Origin: an uncultured Lachnospiraceae bacterium
GTDB taxonomy: Bacteria; Bacillota; Clostridia; Lachnospirales; Lachnospiraceae
Assembly: GCA_902796695.1 (NCBI GenBank)
Contig: CADBQE010000034.1
Coordinates: 1-5,555 of the forward strand
Reading direction: 5' to 3'
Length of the DNA stretch: 5,555 bases
Below are positions 1-5,555 of the stretch, piece by piece (the first letter of the stretch is position 1; each line of letters starts with the position of its first letter). The translations under genes and the position numbers were made by a program. The notes under the pieces were generated by a model, which did not search any database, was not told where the DNA came from, and was given only the letters and a program-made list of their open reading frames with translations.

Positions 1-133
1 CACCTGCCAGATCAAGACCGGCGCTCCTTCCCGCTCCGAGCGTGTGGCGAAGTACAATCAGCTGCTCCGCATTGAGGAACAGCTGGGCGATTCCGCCGTA
101 TATCCGGGCCTGAACGCCTTCAACTTCAAATAA
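1..133 (+). CDS. eno: Enolase, C-terminal end (5' truncated)
   Basis: This is the last 43 codons of enolase (phosphopyruvate hydratase), the cytoplasmic glycolytic enzyme that interconverts 2-phosphoglycerate and phosphoenolpyruvate. Reading from position 2, the frame gives a typical enolase ending: the segment IKTGAPSRSERVAKYNQLLR contains the conserved SRSERVAKYNQL(L)RIEE block of the C-terminal barrel domain, and the protein ends LGDSAVYPGLNAFNFK before the TAA at 131-133. The catalytic residues lie upstream of the window and cannot be inspected. The gene is followed at once by a strong intrinsic terminator (157-188), so it probably ends its own transcript. Codon use is C/G-rich, like ylmH and tex. 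Identification is firm because this C-terminus is very conserved. Confidence 0.95.
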   Translation, partial: TCQIKTGAPSRSERVAKYNQLLRIEEQLGDSAVYPGLNAFNFK

Positions 134-156
134 GTCATAATTGGGACTGCAATGCC

Positions 157-188
157 AGCGGGCCGACGCAATGCCGGCCCGCTCTTTT
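157..188 (+). terminator. Intrinsic terminator after eno
   Basis: A perfect 9-bp GC-rich stem pairs AGCGGGCCG (157-165) with CGGCCCGCT (175-183) around a 9-base loop. It is followed by a short T-run, CTTTT (184-188), then AT. It begins 23 bases after the enolase stop codon and fits rho-independent termination of eno. The U-run is short, so read-through into ylmH, whose ATG is at 197, is possible. Nothing similar in strength lies between ylmH and the upstream gene. Confidence 0.85.
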
Positions 189-196
189 ATAAAAAG

Positions 197-949
197 ATGG
201 ATGATCCGACCCTGATCCTCCGCCACCTGACCGATCTGGCCCGCCGCGCGGAGAAACAGAATACCTATCAGTACTCCGGCTTTTTATCGCCTGCCGAGCA
301 GGAATCCTTCCGGAGAAATCCTCCGGGCGGCGGCCTGCCCTTTTCGTTTGCGGGCGGCTTTCCGGAAGCGGAGCGCCGCATCCTGATCTGCGGCAGCGAG
401 GACTTTTTCGGCTATCGGCCGGAACCGCCGCTCGCGGTCCTGGTCCTGGAACCCGCACACGAAAAATACGCGGAAGCCCTGACCCACCGGGATTATCTGG
501 GCGCCCTGATGAGCCTGGGGTTAAAGCGTGACCAGCTGGGGGATATTGTGATACAGGACAAGACCGCGTACCTGATCTGTCTGGAACCGGTCAGCGACTA
601 TATCCGCACGAACCTGACCGAGGTGCGCCGCACTTCCGTGCGGATCCGCCGCGAGGAAGGCCCTGTGCCGGCGCTGGAGCCGCGATTCGCGGAGCTGGAA
701 CTGAACGTGGCCTCGGAACGCCTGGACGCGGTCGTGGCGGCCTTCTGCGGTCTGGCCCGCGGCAAGGCGGACCAGCTTTTTGCCGCGGAAAAAGTCTTTG
801 TGAACGGCATTCCCGTGACGGACCGTTCCCGGAGCCTGAAGGAGGGCGAACGCTTCTCCGTGCGCGGCTTCGGAAAAGCCGTTTATGACGGCATCGCGGG
901 CGAAAGCCGGAAGGGACGCCTGTTCGTCCGCCTCCGGAAATATATCTGA
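197..949 (+). CDS. ylmH: YlmH-family S4-domain RNA-binding protein (ribosome-associated quality control)
   Basis: The 250-residue protein matches the usual YlmH length of about 250-260. In Bacillus subtilis, YlmH is a ribosome-associated RNA-binding protein linked to ribosome quality control, acting on obstructed large subunits in a way related to RqcP. The N-terminus has LSPAEQESF (about 30-38). The family hallmark HRDYLGALMSLGLKR is at 97-111, followed by QLGDI, and TNLTEVRRTSV lies at 138-148. An S4 RNA-binding domain occupies about 173-233 (SERLDAVVAAF, then VFVNGIPVTDRSRSLKEG). The ATG at 197 is chosen because MDDPTLILRHL aligns with family starts. An earlier in-frame ATG at 152 would translate the eno terminator hairpin. 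No convincing Shine-Dalgarno lies before 197 (only AAAAAG). In many Bacillota ylmH sits in the sepF-ylmG-divIVA division cluster, whereas here it lies between eno and tex. Stop TGA is at 947-949. Confidence 0.92.
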   Translation: MDDPTLILRHLTDLARRAEKQNTYQYSGFLSPAEQESFRRNPPGGGLPFSFAGGFPEAERRILICGSEDFFGYRPEPPLAVLVLEPAHEKYAEALTHRDYLGALMSLGLKRDQLGDIVIQDKTAYLICLEPVSDYIRTNLTEVRRTSVRIRREEGPVPALEPRFAELELNVASERLDAVVAAFCGLARGKADQLFAAEKVFVNGIPVTDRSRSLKEGERFSVRGFGKAVYDGIAGESRKGRLFVRLRKYI

Positions 950-961
950 CTTGAAACATAC

Positions 962-984
962 AGCGGGCGGCGTCCGCCCCCGCT
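962..984 (+). terminator. GC-rich hairpin between ylmH and tex, possible weak terminator
   Basis: The stem GGGCGG (965-970) pairs with CCGCCC (974-979) around the three-base loop CGT. After a two-base bulge (980-981) the helix extends by AGC (962-964) with GCT (982-984). It sits 13 bases after the ylmH stop codon. Only TTT (984-986) follows, not a real U-run, so termination would be partial at best. It may instead stabilise the 3' end of the upstream message or lower read-through into tex. The structure is seen directly; its function is inferred. Confidence 0.5.
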
Positions 985-1009
985 TTGCCATACTTTGACA
1001 CGGAATAAC

Positions 1010-1014
1010 AAGGA
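1010..1014 (+). promoter_or_regulatory. Ribosome binding site of tex
   Basis: AAGGA lies 6 bases before the ATG at 1021. This decides the start in favour of ATG 1021 (MNIAQQLSSEF) over the in-frame TTG at 1015, which directly abuts the AAGGA and so has no usable spacing. Confidence 0.8.
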
Positions 1015-1020
1015 TTGCTT

Positions 1021-3168
1021 ATGAATATCGCACAGCAGCTCAGCTCGGAATTCTCCCTGAAACAGGAGCACGCCGATAACATCATCCGCCTTCTGGACGA
1101 AGGCAACACGATCCCCTTCATTGCCCGCTACCGCAAGGAAATGCACGGCTCCTGCGATGACCAGGTGCTCCGCGAATTCGGCGAACGCCTGCAGTACCTC
1201 CGAAATCTGGAAAAGAAAAAGGAGGACGTCGCGGCCGCCATCACGGAGCAGGGGAAAATGACGCCCGAACTGCAGGCGGCGCTGGACGCCGCGCAGACGC
1301 TGGCGGCCCTGGAAGACCTCTACCGCCCGTATAAGCAGAAGAAGCGCACCCGCGCCATGATCGCCCGGGAACGCGGCCTGGAACCGCTCGCGCAGGCCCT
1401 GCTGGCGCAGGAAGGAGGCAGCGCCGCTCCGGAGGTGCTGGCCGCCGCCTACGTGGACCCGGAAAAGGAAGTCCCGGACACCGCCGCCGCGCTGACCGGC
1501 GCATCGGATATTATTGCGGAGATCATGGCGGACGACGTCGCCGTGCGCAGCGGCATCAAGCAGCTGATCGCGAAGCAGGGCCTGATCGCTTCCGCGGCCA
1601 GAACCGAGGAAGATTCCGTTTACCGCCTGTACTACGCTTATACCGAACCGGTTTCCAAAATCCCGCCCCACCGCATCCTGGCCGTCAACCGCGGCGAGAG
1701 GGAAGAGATACTGAAGGTCTCCGTGGAAGTGGACGAGGAAGCCGCGCTTTCCGTCTTCCGCCGCCTGTATATCCGCCCGGAGAGCCCGGCCGCGGCCCGC
1801 GCCTTTCTGGAAGGCGTGCTGACCGACAGCTGGCGCCGCCTGGTATTCCCCTCCGTGGAGCGGGAGATCCGCCGGGAACTGACGGAAAAAGCGGAAGAGC
1901 AGGCCATTAAAATGTTCGGCGCCAACTTGAAGCCCCTGCTCCTGCAGCCGCCCGTGCGCGGCAAGCGCGTGCTGGCGGTGGACCCCGCCTACCGCACCGG
2001 CTGCAAACTGGCCGTGGTGGACGAAAACGGCAAGCTCCTGGACACCGGTGTAATTTACCCCACGCCGCCCCAGAGCAAAACGGAGGAATCCGCCGCCGCC
2101 CTGCGCCGCCTGATCGAAAAGCACCACGTGGACTGCATCTCCATCGGCAACGGCACGGCCTCCAAAGAGGCGGAGATCTTTGTGGCGGACACGATTCGCC
2201 CCTATCACGGCAAAGTCTCCTATATGGTGGTGAACGAGGCCGGCGCCTCGGTCTATTCCGCCTCCAAGCTGGGCGCGCAGGAATTCCCGCAGCTGGACGT
2301 TTCGCTGCGCTCCGCCGTCTCCATCGCCCGCCGCCTGCAGGACCCGCTCTCCGAACTGGTCAAGATCGACCCGCAAAGCATCGGCGTAGGCCAGTACCAG
2401 CACGACGTGGCTCAGAATCGCCTGAAGGAATCCCTGCAGGGCGTCGTGGAGGACTGCGTCAACGCCGTGGGCGTGGACCTTAACACCGCCTCCCCCTCCG
2501 TCCTGCAGTATATCGCCGGCATCAGCGGCACGGTCGCTAAAAACATCGTGACCTACCGGGAAGAAAACGGCGCTTTTTCCGCCCGCAGCCAGCTGAAAAA
2601 AGTGAAGGGCCTGGGCCCGAAAGCCTTCGAACAGTGCGCCGGCTTCCTGCGCATTGCCGGCGGCAAAGAACCGCTTGACAACACCGGCGTCCACCCCGAA
2701 TCCTACGACGCCGCCCGAAAGCTGCTCTCCCTGGTCAGCGAGGAACGCCGCGACCTGCGCCGGGGCGTCCCCGGCCTGGACCGCGCCGTGCAGTCCGTCG
2801 GCGCCGAAAAAATGGCCGCCTTCTGCGGCGTCGGCGTCCCCACCCTGCTGGACATGGCCCGCGAACTGGCCAAGCCCGGCCGCGACATCCGCGACAGCCT
2901 CCCCGCCCCCCTGCTCCGCACCGACGTCCTGAGCCTGGAGGACTTAAAACCCGGCATGATCCTGACCGGCACCGTCCGCAACGTCATCGACTTCGGCGCC
3001 TTCGTAGACATCGGCGTCCACCAGGACGGCCTTGTCCACATCTCCCAGATGACCGACCGTTTCATCAAGCATCCTTCGGAGGTTGTGAAGGTCGGGGATG
3101 TGGTAGAGGTAAAGGTGCTGGAGGTGGATAAGGAGAAGAAGAGGATAGCGCTGAGTATGAAGATGTGA
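1021..3168 (+). CDS. tex: Tex/YdcI-family nucleic-acid-binding transcription accessory protein
   Basis: The 715-residue protein is full length for the Tex family (about 720-785), cytoplasmic proteins related to eukaryotic Spt6 that bind nucleic acid and RNA polymerase-associated complexes and affect transcription and stress tolerance. The N-terminal helical Tex region includes IPFIARYRKE (about 32-41) and ALEDLYRPYKQKKRTRA (about 95-111). The YqgF-like RNase H fold starts near 315, with AVDPAYRTGCK (319-329), then SIGNGTASKEAE and VVNEAGASVYSAS. The conserved SIGVGQYQHDV is near 453-463. Helix-hairpin-helix motifs span about 469-546 (VGVDLNTAS, then KKVKGLGPKAFEQCAGF). An S1 domain occupies about 642-715 (GTVRNVIDFGAFVDIG). 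The protein ends directly after S1 without the tail seen in some homologues. It is 71 bases downstream of ylmH, possibly sharing its transcript, and is closed by the terminator at 3192-3223. The last 35 codons use very different synonymous codons from the rest. Confidence 0.97.
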   Translation: MNIAQQLSSEFSLKQEHADNIIRLLDEGNTIPFIARYRKEMHGSCDDQVLREFGERLQYLRNLEKKKEDVAAAITEQGKMTPELQAALDAAQTLAALEDLYRPYKQKKRTRAMIARERGLEPLAQALLAQEGGSAAPEVLAAAYVDPEKEVPDTAAALTGASDIIAEIMADDVAVRSGIKQLIAKQGLIASAARTEEDSVYRLYYAYTEPVSKIPPHRILAVNRGEREEILKVSVEVDEEAALSVFRRLYIRPESPAAARAFLEGVLTDSWRRLVFPSVEREIRRELTEKAEEQAIKMFGANLKPLLLQPPVRGKRVLAVDPAYRTGCKLAVVDENGKLLDTGVIYPTPPQSKTEESAAALRRLIEKHHVDCISIGNGTASKEAEIFVADTIRPYHGKVSYMVVNEAGASVYSASKLGAQEFPQLDVSLRSAVSIARRLQDPLSELVKIDPQSIGVGQYQHDVAQNRLKESLQGVVEDCVNAVGVDLNTASPSVLQYIAGISGTVAKNIVTYREENGAFSARSQLKKVKGLGPKAFEQCAGFLRIAGGKEPLDNTGVHPESYDAARKLLSLVSEERRDLRRGVPGLDRAVQSVGAEKMAAFCGVGVPTLLDMARELAKPGRDIRDSLPAPLLRTDVLSLEDLKPGMILTGTVRNVIDFGAFVDIGVHQDGLVHISQMTDRFIKHPSEVVKVGDVVEVKVLEVDKEKKRIALSMKM

Positions 3169-3191
3169 AAACAGAGAGGATGTTTGAGATG

Positions 3192-3223
3192 AAGGGGTGT
3201 GGGATGGACCGCACCCCTTTTTT
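3192..3223 (+). terminator. Intrinsic terminator after tex
   Basis: AAGGGGTGTG (3192-3201) pairs with CGCACCCCTT (3210-3219) through a 10-bp stem with one G-T wobble and an 8-base loop, followed by an uninterrupted T-run at 3218-3223. It starts 24 bases after the tex stop and is the clearest rho-independent terminator in the window. It should isolate the tex transcript from the helicase gene. A competing pairing of CCCC (3214-3217) with GGGG just after the T-run is possible but has a larger mostly-T loop. Confidence 0.9.
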
Positions 3224-3241
3224 GAGGGGGGACACAAACGC

Positions 3242-3271
3242 TTGACTCGATATAAAGATCACTGATATAAT
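3242..3271 (+). promoter_or_regulatory. Strong sigma-A-type promoter for the helicase gene
   Basis: The -35 box TTGACT (3242-3247, 5 of 6 consensus) is separated by 18 bases from a perfect -10 box TATAAT (3266-3271), which is preceded by an extended -10 TG (3263-3264). The predicted start of transcription is near 3277-3278, giving a leader of about 160 bases before the ATG at 3442. It lies just downstream of the tex terminator, so the helicase gene is probably transcribed independently. Confidence 0.75.
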
Positions 3272-3275
3272 AATC
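3249..3275. repeat. Two 12-base imperfect direct repeats overlapping the promoter
   Basis: GATATAAAGATC (3249-3260) and GATATAATAATC (3264-3275) match at 10 of 12 positions with a 15-base period. The first copy fills the spacer and the second includes the -10 box. Such an arrangement could be an operator, or could be a by-product of AT-rich promoter sequence. Confidence 0.45.
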
Positions 3276-3319
3276 AAGCAGTACCTGAGGACGTTTTTTG
3301 CCAATATAGGTGCCATTTT

Positions 3320-3397
3320 ATGGAACTCAACAATAAATGTCTCTCGGGGATACATGCTTTTGAAGTAGCTGCAAAGCAAAGAACCGGAGCTTTTTAA
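3320..3397 (+). CDS. Possible 25-codon upstream ORF in the helicase leader
   Basis: An ATG at 3320 opens 25 codons, beginning MELNNKCLSG and ending with TAA at 3395-3397. AGGTG (3308-3312) lies 7 bases before it, a plausible ribosome binding site. The ORF lies wholly within the predicted leader and ends 44 bases before the helicase start. Its ATG lies in a small possible hairpin, CCAT/ATGG (3313-3323). No similarity is recognised. It could be a leader peptide or chance, because an ORF of this size is common in random sequence. Confidence 0.25.
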   Translation: MELNNKCLSGIHAFEVAAKQRTGAF

Positions 3398-3425
3398 GAA
3401 CCGTATATCATACTAAAGTCGGAGA

Positions 3426-3431
3426 AAGGGG
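3426..3431 (+). promoter_or_regulatory. Ribosome binding site of the helicase gene
   Basis: AAGGGG ends 10 bases before the ATG at 3442, with a second purine block, GGAG, at 3421-3424. A weak 4-bp pairing of GAGA (3422-3425) with TCTC (3435-3438) would place this site in a loop. There is no other in-frame ATG between here and the transcription start, which supports the chosen start. Confidence 0.6.
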
Positions 3432-3441
3432 TCGTCTCAGA

Positions 3442-5555
3442 ATGGCTCTTATTACCTGCCCTGAATGCGGCAAGAGAATCTCGGATAGAGCGGAGGCGTG
3501 CCCGAACTGCGGACTGCCGGCTGCATATTTCAAAGGAGAGGGGCTTACCTCCGGTCCTGATTATATTCCGGTATCTCAGAAAAATCTTTCTGCGGCGTCT
3601 CGGGAAGGTGTTCAGCTTCAAGGTTTGGGAAACGTACTTGTTTCCTTTGACAAAGACTATGTCACTGCTTTTAATCCCGGCCACTACACATCTTCCCGTG
3701 AGATCAGTCATTTTAAAGAAGTTTACGGGCCTTACTACAAATACTTGAAAGACAGACTGGTCTTCAACTACGTCTGCAATCATGCAAAAACTCTCAGAGT
3801 TGATATTGATGCGCTGAAGAGATTTATCCTGCGGATGCATAAGCTGGACCAGGACGCTTCTGCCCACAACAGTACTTATGTGAATCTGCGGCTCGAGCAG
3901 GACAAAGACTATTTCGACCATATTCTGGATAAGATCGATCCCAATATAATTCTCGACGAAGAACAGCGCCGGGCCGTTATTACTGACGATGATTACTGCC
4001 TGCTGGTGGCCGGCGCCGGTGCCGGCAAAACCACCACAATGGCGGCCAAAGTCAAATATCTTGTTGAGCGTCAGAATATCAAGCCCGAAGAGATTATTGT
4101 CATCTCTTATACAAACAAAGCAATTGGTGAACTCAAGGAACGTATCAATAAAGGCCTCGGAATAGATGCCCGGGTCTGCACTTTTCATTCCTTCGCATTC
4201 GATATTGTCAAGAAATTCTCGCTGGAACCGCCGGAGATTAATTTCTCCTCATATAGAATCATCTTTGAAATGCTTGAGAAGGCCATTTTCGACAACAAAG
4301 CATTAATGTGGAATCTTGTCCTGTTCCTGGGATATTACTTCGATCTGTCCGAGGAGGTCTTTAAGTTTGACAGTTTGAATCAGTATCATCTGTTTAAGGC
4401 GGCGCAGGACTATGAGACATTAAAGAGCGGCCTTGGTGAGTATGTAAAACAGGTCGCTTATCAGAGAACAAAGCAGACAAAAACTTTGACGGGAGAATAC
4501 CTGCGATCCATTCAGGAGGTGCAGATCGCTAATTTTCTCTACCTGAACGGGCTGGATTATGAGTACGAACGTGTATACCCGTTTGATTCGCCTTCCCGCA
4601 ACAAAAAGTATACTCCGGATTTCTATATAACTCAGGGAGAACATGAGGCCTGGCTGGAACACTATGCGCTGACGGAAAGCGGTTACAGCAATATTCTGAC
4701 ACAACAGGAACTGTATAAATACAAGAAGGCAATTCGTGACAAGCGGTCACTTCACAAAGCTCATAAGACGACCCTTATTGAAACCTGGTCTCTCTATTCT
4801 GACCGCCGGCCCCTTATGGATCATCTGAAGGAGAAACTGGAAGAAGAGGGGTTTATTCTAAAACCCCGGGATCTTACAGAGGTCTACAAAAAAATAGTTG
4901 AGACGGGAAAGGATAAATACATATACCGGCTTATCTACTTTATGATGAATTTCATTGAGCAGTATAAAACGACCGGATATGATGCCGGCGGCTTTGAGAT
5001 CCTTCGAAAAAAGACGGACAATCCCCGGACACTATTGTTCCTTGACATTGCGGAACAGGTCTATCATTACTATCAGGGGAAGCTGAAGCAGAATAATCAG
5101 ATCGACTTTGCCGATATGATTAATGATGCCAATTTCTATCTGCAGGAAATTGAGCAGCAGCACCTGGAACTGCCGTATAAATATATCATCATTGATGAGT
5201 TTCAGGATATTGCCCGGCAGCGGTTTAATCTGACAAAACGTCTGTCCGAAATTACAAAGGCGAAGGTGGTGGCTGTCGGGGACGACTGGCAGTCGATCTA
5301 CGCTTTCTCCGGATCAGATATTACGCTTTTTACGCGCTTCCTTGAATTAATGGGGGCAGGTACGGAACTGAAGATTACCCATACTTATCGGAACTCTCAG
5401 GAACTGATCAATATGGCCGGAGGGTTTGTTCAGAAGAACACCACGCAAATCCGAAAGCAGCTGGTATCACCGAAGCATCTCAGTGATCCTATTGTTCTGG
5501 AGGAATTCGACGACAGCTATAAACTGACGAAGGCAATGGCCGAGGGGACTGAAAA
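3442..5555 (+). CDS. Zinc-ribbon, helicase IV/UvrD-like SF1A DNA helicase with nuclease-like insert (3' truncated)
   Basis: This is an open frame of 704 codons that runs off the window. Residues 6-23 form a zinc ribbon with paired cysteines C6/C9 and C20/C23 (CPECGKRISDRAEACPNCG). A mostly helical region of unclear role follows. The SF1A helicase core has a Q-motif-like LDEEQRRAV at about 171-179, Walker A AGAGAGKTT at 190-198, motif Ia ISYTNKAIGELKERI at about 221-235, motif Ib TFHSFA at 247-252, Walker B IIIDEFQDI at 582-590, motif III GDDWQSIYAFSGSD at 613-626 and motif IV THTYRNSQEL at 646-655. Motifs V and VI would lie beyond 5555. The GDDWQ-I-FSGSD form is typical of helicase IV-like proteins. 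Between Ib and II, residues about 354-450 resemble a PD-(D/E)xK nuclease fold: IANFLYLNGLDYEYE, then TPDFYI with D393, WLEHYAL with E406, and KRSLHKAHKTTLIET. The gene is less GC-rich than eno, ylmH and tex and has its own promoter. ATP-dependent DNA unwinding is a confident call; a repair or defence role is inference. Confidence 0.93.
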   Translation, partial: MALITCPECGKRISDRAEACPNCGLPAAYFKGEGLTSGPDYIPVSQKNLSAASREGVQLQGLGNVLVSFDKDYVTAFNPGHYTSSREISHFKEVYGPYYKYLKDRLVFNYVCNHAKTLRVDIDALKRFILRMHKLDQDASAHNSTYVNLRLEQDKDYFDHILDKIDPNIILDEEQRRAVITDDDYCLLVAGAGAGKTTTMAAKVKYLVERQNIKPEEIIVISYTNKAIGELKERINKGLGIDARVCTFHSFAFDIVKKFSLEPPEINFSSYRIIFEMLEKAIFDNKALMWNLVLFLGYYFDLSEEVFKFDSLNQYHLFKAAQDYETLKSGLGEYVKQVAYQRTKQTKTLTGEYLRSIQEVQIANFLYLNGLDYEYERVYPFDSPSRNKKYTPDFYITQGEHEAWLEHYALTESGYSNILTQQELYKYKKAIRDKRSLHKAHKTTLIETWSLYSDRRPLMDHLKEKLEEEGFILKPRDLTEVYKKIVETGKDKYIYRLIYFMMNFIEQYKTTGYDAGGFEILRKKTDNPRTLLFLDIAEQVYHYYQGKLKQNNQIDFADMINDANFYLQEIEQQHLELPYKYIIIDEFQDIARQRFNLTKRLSEITKAKVVAVGDDWQSIYAFSGSDITLFTRFLELMGAGTELKITHTYRNSQELINMAGGFVQKNTTQIRKQLVSPKHLSDPIVLEEFDDSYKLTKAMAEGTE

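Larger units (their letters stand above)
3240..3279. repeat. Inverted repeat flanking the promoter
   Basis: GCTTGA (3240-3245) is the exact reverse complement of TCAAGC (3274-3279). With the next two bases on the inner side, 7 of 8 positions match. The left arm overlaps the -35 box and the right arm covers the predicted transcription start, so a bound protein would block the promoter. Six exact bases 28 apart can arise by chance. Confidence 0.35.
3224..3441. other. AT-richer intergenic region upstream of the helicase gene
   Basis: This 218-base stretch contains no convincing protein gene. It holds the promoter at 3242-3271, the overlapping direct and inverted repeats, a possible upstream ORF at 3320-3397 and the ribosome binding site at 3426-3431. 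It is clearly less GC-rich than the DNA on the left and marks the change from the eno-ylmH-tex block to the accessory gene. No tRNA, transposase remnant or obvious terminal inverted repeat was recognised. Confidence 0.6.

Noticed and set aside
995..1026. A perfect TTGACA (995-1000) before tex, with TATGAA (1020-1025) as a possible -10 box.
   Set aside because: The spacer would be 19 bases and transcription would begin inside the tex coding sequence, past the well-placed RBS and ATG. Most likely coincidental.
883..2694. A 603-codon open frame on the minus strand opposite ylmH and tex.
   Set aside because: It is an antisense shadow of tex, whose G/C-ending codons remove stops from the opposite strand. 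The translation is low in recognisable motifs, while the + strand frame is unmistakably Tex.
3180..3245. A 21-codon ORF beginning ATGTTTGAG just after tex.
   Set aside because: It runs straight through the tex terminator stem and T-run, and its purine-rich block abuts the ATG with no spacing.
3281..3299. A small hairpin (GTaCC/GGAC) followed by six Ts in the helicase leader.
   Set aside because: Only about 4 base pairs with a bulge and a 3-base loop, too weak to call a terminator.
3246..3371. A 40-odd-codon open stretch on the + strand in the intergenic region, between TGA at 3243 and TAG at 3369, with a protein-like hydrophobic composition.
   Set aside because: It has no usable start codon, overlaps the strong promoter, and matches no family I recognise. 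A gene remnant cannot be excluded.
3065..3379. A 104-codon minus-strand ORF across the intergenic region and the tex end.
   Set aside because: It overlaps the tex S1 domain and runs through the tex terminator. Its C-terminal half is a Ser/Pro-rich antisense artefact.
3394..4188. A 264-codon open frame on the minus strand opposite the start of the helicase gene.
   Set aside because: The + strand here encodes the zinc ribbon and helicase motifs in one uninterrupted frame, and the antisense product shows no known family features.

Overview
The window looks like chromosomal DNA from a GC-rich member of the Bacillota, probably class Clostridia. The lineage is inferred from ylmH, an S4-domain gene largely confined to Gram-positive bacteria, from the Clostridia-like protein sequences, and from strong C/G preference at third codon positions in the first three genes. 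No rRNA, tRNA, CRISPR array or recognisable transposase was seen.

Layout, with all genes on the + strand. Positions 1-133 hold the 3' end of enolase (eno), followed by a strong intrinsic terminator at 157-188. Positions 197-949 hold ylmH, an S4-domain RNA-binding protein of the ribosome-associated quality control type. It starts only 8 bases after the terminator U-run and has no clear Shine-Dalgarno site. A GC-rich hairpin (962-984) separates it from tex (1021-3168), a complete Tex/YdcI-type protein with YqgF-like, helix-hairpin-helix and S1 domains. A good terminator (3192-3223) closes this conserved housekeeping block.

Positions 3224-3441 form an AT-richer intergenic region. It carries the best promoter in the window (TTGACT, 18-base spacer, extended -10 TGATATAAT), overlaid by direct and inverted repeats, and then a leader of about 160 bases with a possible 25-codon upstream ORF. 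The leader precedes a long gene that starts at 3442 and runs off the window end. Its product has an N-terminal four-cysteine zinc ribbon, a superfamily 1A helicase core closest to the helicase IV/UvrD group, and a nuclease-like segment between helicase motifs Ib and II. It is visibly less GC-rich than eno, ylmH and tex and has its own promoter, so it is probably accessory, with a role in DNA repair or anti-phage defence.

The sharpest unexplained signal is a break in codon use inside the last 35 codons of tex. C-ending codons fall from 27 of 35 to 3 of 35 at about position 3060, just upstream of the accessory region. This could be an old recombination or integration boundary, but a downstream att repeat cannot be checked within this window.
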